Assembly: GCF_900187425.1 (NCBI RefSeq)
Contig: NZ_FYDJ01000001.1
Location: forward strand, 186,001-250,000
Reading direction: 5' to 3'
Origin: Pseudomonas sp. Irchel s3h14
GTDB taxonomy: Bacteria > Pseudomonadota > Gammaproteobacteria > Pseudomonadales > Pseudomonadaceae
Length of the DNA stretch: 64,000 bases
The notes beneath the pieces are model-generated. The model was given only the letters and a program-made list of their open reading frames with translations. It searched no databases and was not told the DNA's origin. This document shows, one piece after another, positions 63,625 to 64,000 of the stretch. Position 1 is the first letter of the stretch. The number at the start of each line of letters is the position of its first letter. The position numbers were made by a program, and so were the translations under genes.

Positions 63625-63765
63625 ATGTCTGTTCGTCACTGGCAAGCCGTCCTGCTGACCCTCGTCGTTCTATGCGGCCTCGGCGGCTGTAGCGGCAATT
63701 ACAAATACAACGACAACACCTATCGCCCATTGGGTGATCCGCAGGCGGTCAATCGCGGCAAGTGA
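63625..63765 (+). CDS. Small lipoprotein of the H2-type T6SS cluster
   Basis: A 46-residue lipoprotein. The signal peptide is QAVLLTLVVLCGLGG with lipobox LGGC, so the mature protein starts at Cys22. The rest is SGNYKYNDNTYRPLGDPQAVNRGK (24 residues; parts shown: NYKYNDNTYRPLGDP). The ribosome site is GGAGA. It corresponds by place and size to the small ORF between the activator and fha in H2-T6SS. It is too short for TssJ, and its function is unknown. Confidence 0.8.
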   Translation: MSVRHWQAVLLTLVVLCGLGGCSGNYKYNDNTYRPLGDPQAVNRGK

Positions 63766-63782
63766 CCGCAAGGAGTATCACC

Positions 63783-64000
63783 ATGGAACTGGTTTTCGAA
63801 ATGCTCAACACCAAGCAGTTCGTGCCCACGGATTTGTGCCAGAAGACCTTCAAACAGGCCGGTGGCGTGATTGGTCGGGGCGAGGATTGCGACTGGATCA
63901 TCCCGGACCGCAAGCGTCACCTGTCCAATCACCACGCGTTGATCAGCTACCGCGAAGGCACGTTTTTCCTGACCGATACCAGCAGCAACGGTATCCAGGA
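63783..64000 (+). CDS. FHA-domain T6SS protein (3' end outside window)
   Basis: The first 72 residues of an Fha/TagH-type protein. The FHA pattern is visible: GGVIGRGEDCDWIIPD, then RHLSNHHALI and FFLTDTSSNG. FHA proteins bind phosphothreonine and gate T6SS assembly, usually with a Stk/Stp kinase-phosphatase pair further on. The ribosome site is AAGGAGT. The gene runs off the window. Confidence 0.9.
   Translation, partial: MELVFEMLNTKQFVPTDLCQKTFKQAGGVIGRGEDCDWIIPDRKRHLSNHHALISYREGTFFLTDTSSNGIQ

Overview
The window is a continuous piece of a Pseudomonas chromosome, most likely of the P. fluorescens group. The protein sequences, the high-GC codon use and the many fluorescens-type REP palindromes (GTGGGAGCGGGCTTGCTCGCGAA-like and TGTAGGAGCAY-like) all point there. 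Gene order also matches what I recall of P. aeruginosa PAO1 in three blocks: pycA-pycB, aspA-lysR-purE-purK, and pstSCAB-phoU ... phoR-phoB-ubiA-ubiC-rubA-rubB-hup. No rRNA, tRNA, CRISPR array, complete IS or prophage was seen.

Layout. 1-3300: the two-subunit pyruvate carboxylase. 3300-8000: an accessory patch with a type V autotransporter, the 3' relic of a second one, and a hipA-xre toxin-antitoxin pair behind four evenly phased operator-like sites. A small DUF gene with a structured leader follows. 8300-18000: amino-acid ABC transporter genes, homocysteine methyltransferase, a PaiB/GNAT/GNAT operon divergent from a MocR regulator, and a polyamine pair (PotF-like binding protein plus acetylpolyamine amidohydrolase) with an AraC regulator. 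18150-25660: asparaginase, an alanine/glycine symporter, aspartase with a divergent LysR gene, and purEK behind a leader with a strong terminator. 25760-31400: a small stress-type membrane protein, a DUF3299 protein, a mutarotase, a thioesterase, an MFS transporter, and an Xre-ImmA/PIN two-gene module. 31470-44520: the phosphate regulon (pstS, pstC, pstA, pstB, phoU, phoR, phoB) with three legible Pho boxes, plus a response regulator, an M23 peptidase and a CNNM/CBS protein. 44600-48670: a secreted repeat protein, ubiCA, rubredoxin and its reductase, and an HU protein. 48690-49290: a second small DUF gene with the same leader as the first. 49987-64000: an H2-like type VI secretion cluster (tssA, B, C, E, F, G, H, a sigma-54 activator, a small lipoprotein, and the start of fha). 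A PAAR protein, a candidate effector and two candidate membrane immunity proteins sit between tssE and tssF.

Most notable signals. (1) The two DUF leaders share a conserved core and a TTAGYCG/CGRCTAA/TTAGYCG triplet whose variable base changes together in all three copies, suggesting a switchable RNA. (2) Four TGCA-N6-TGCR sites upstream of hipA are spaced 41, 42 and 42 bp. (3) Five DnaA-box-like nonamers at exact 12-bp intervals, plus a sixth, lie inside the MocR linker codons. (4) An AT-rich T6SS effector/immunity cassette lies inside the conserved T6SS operon.
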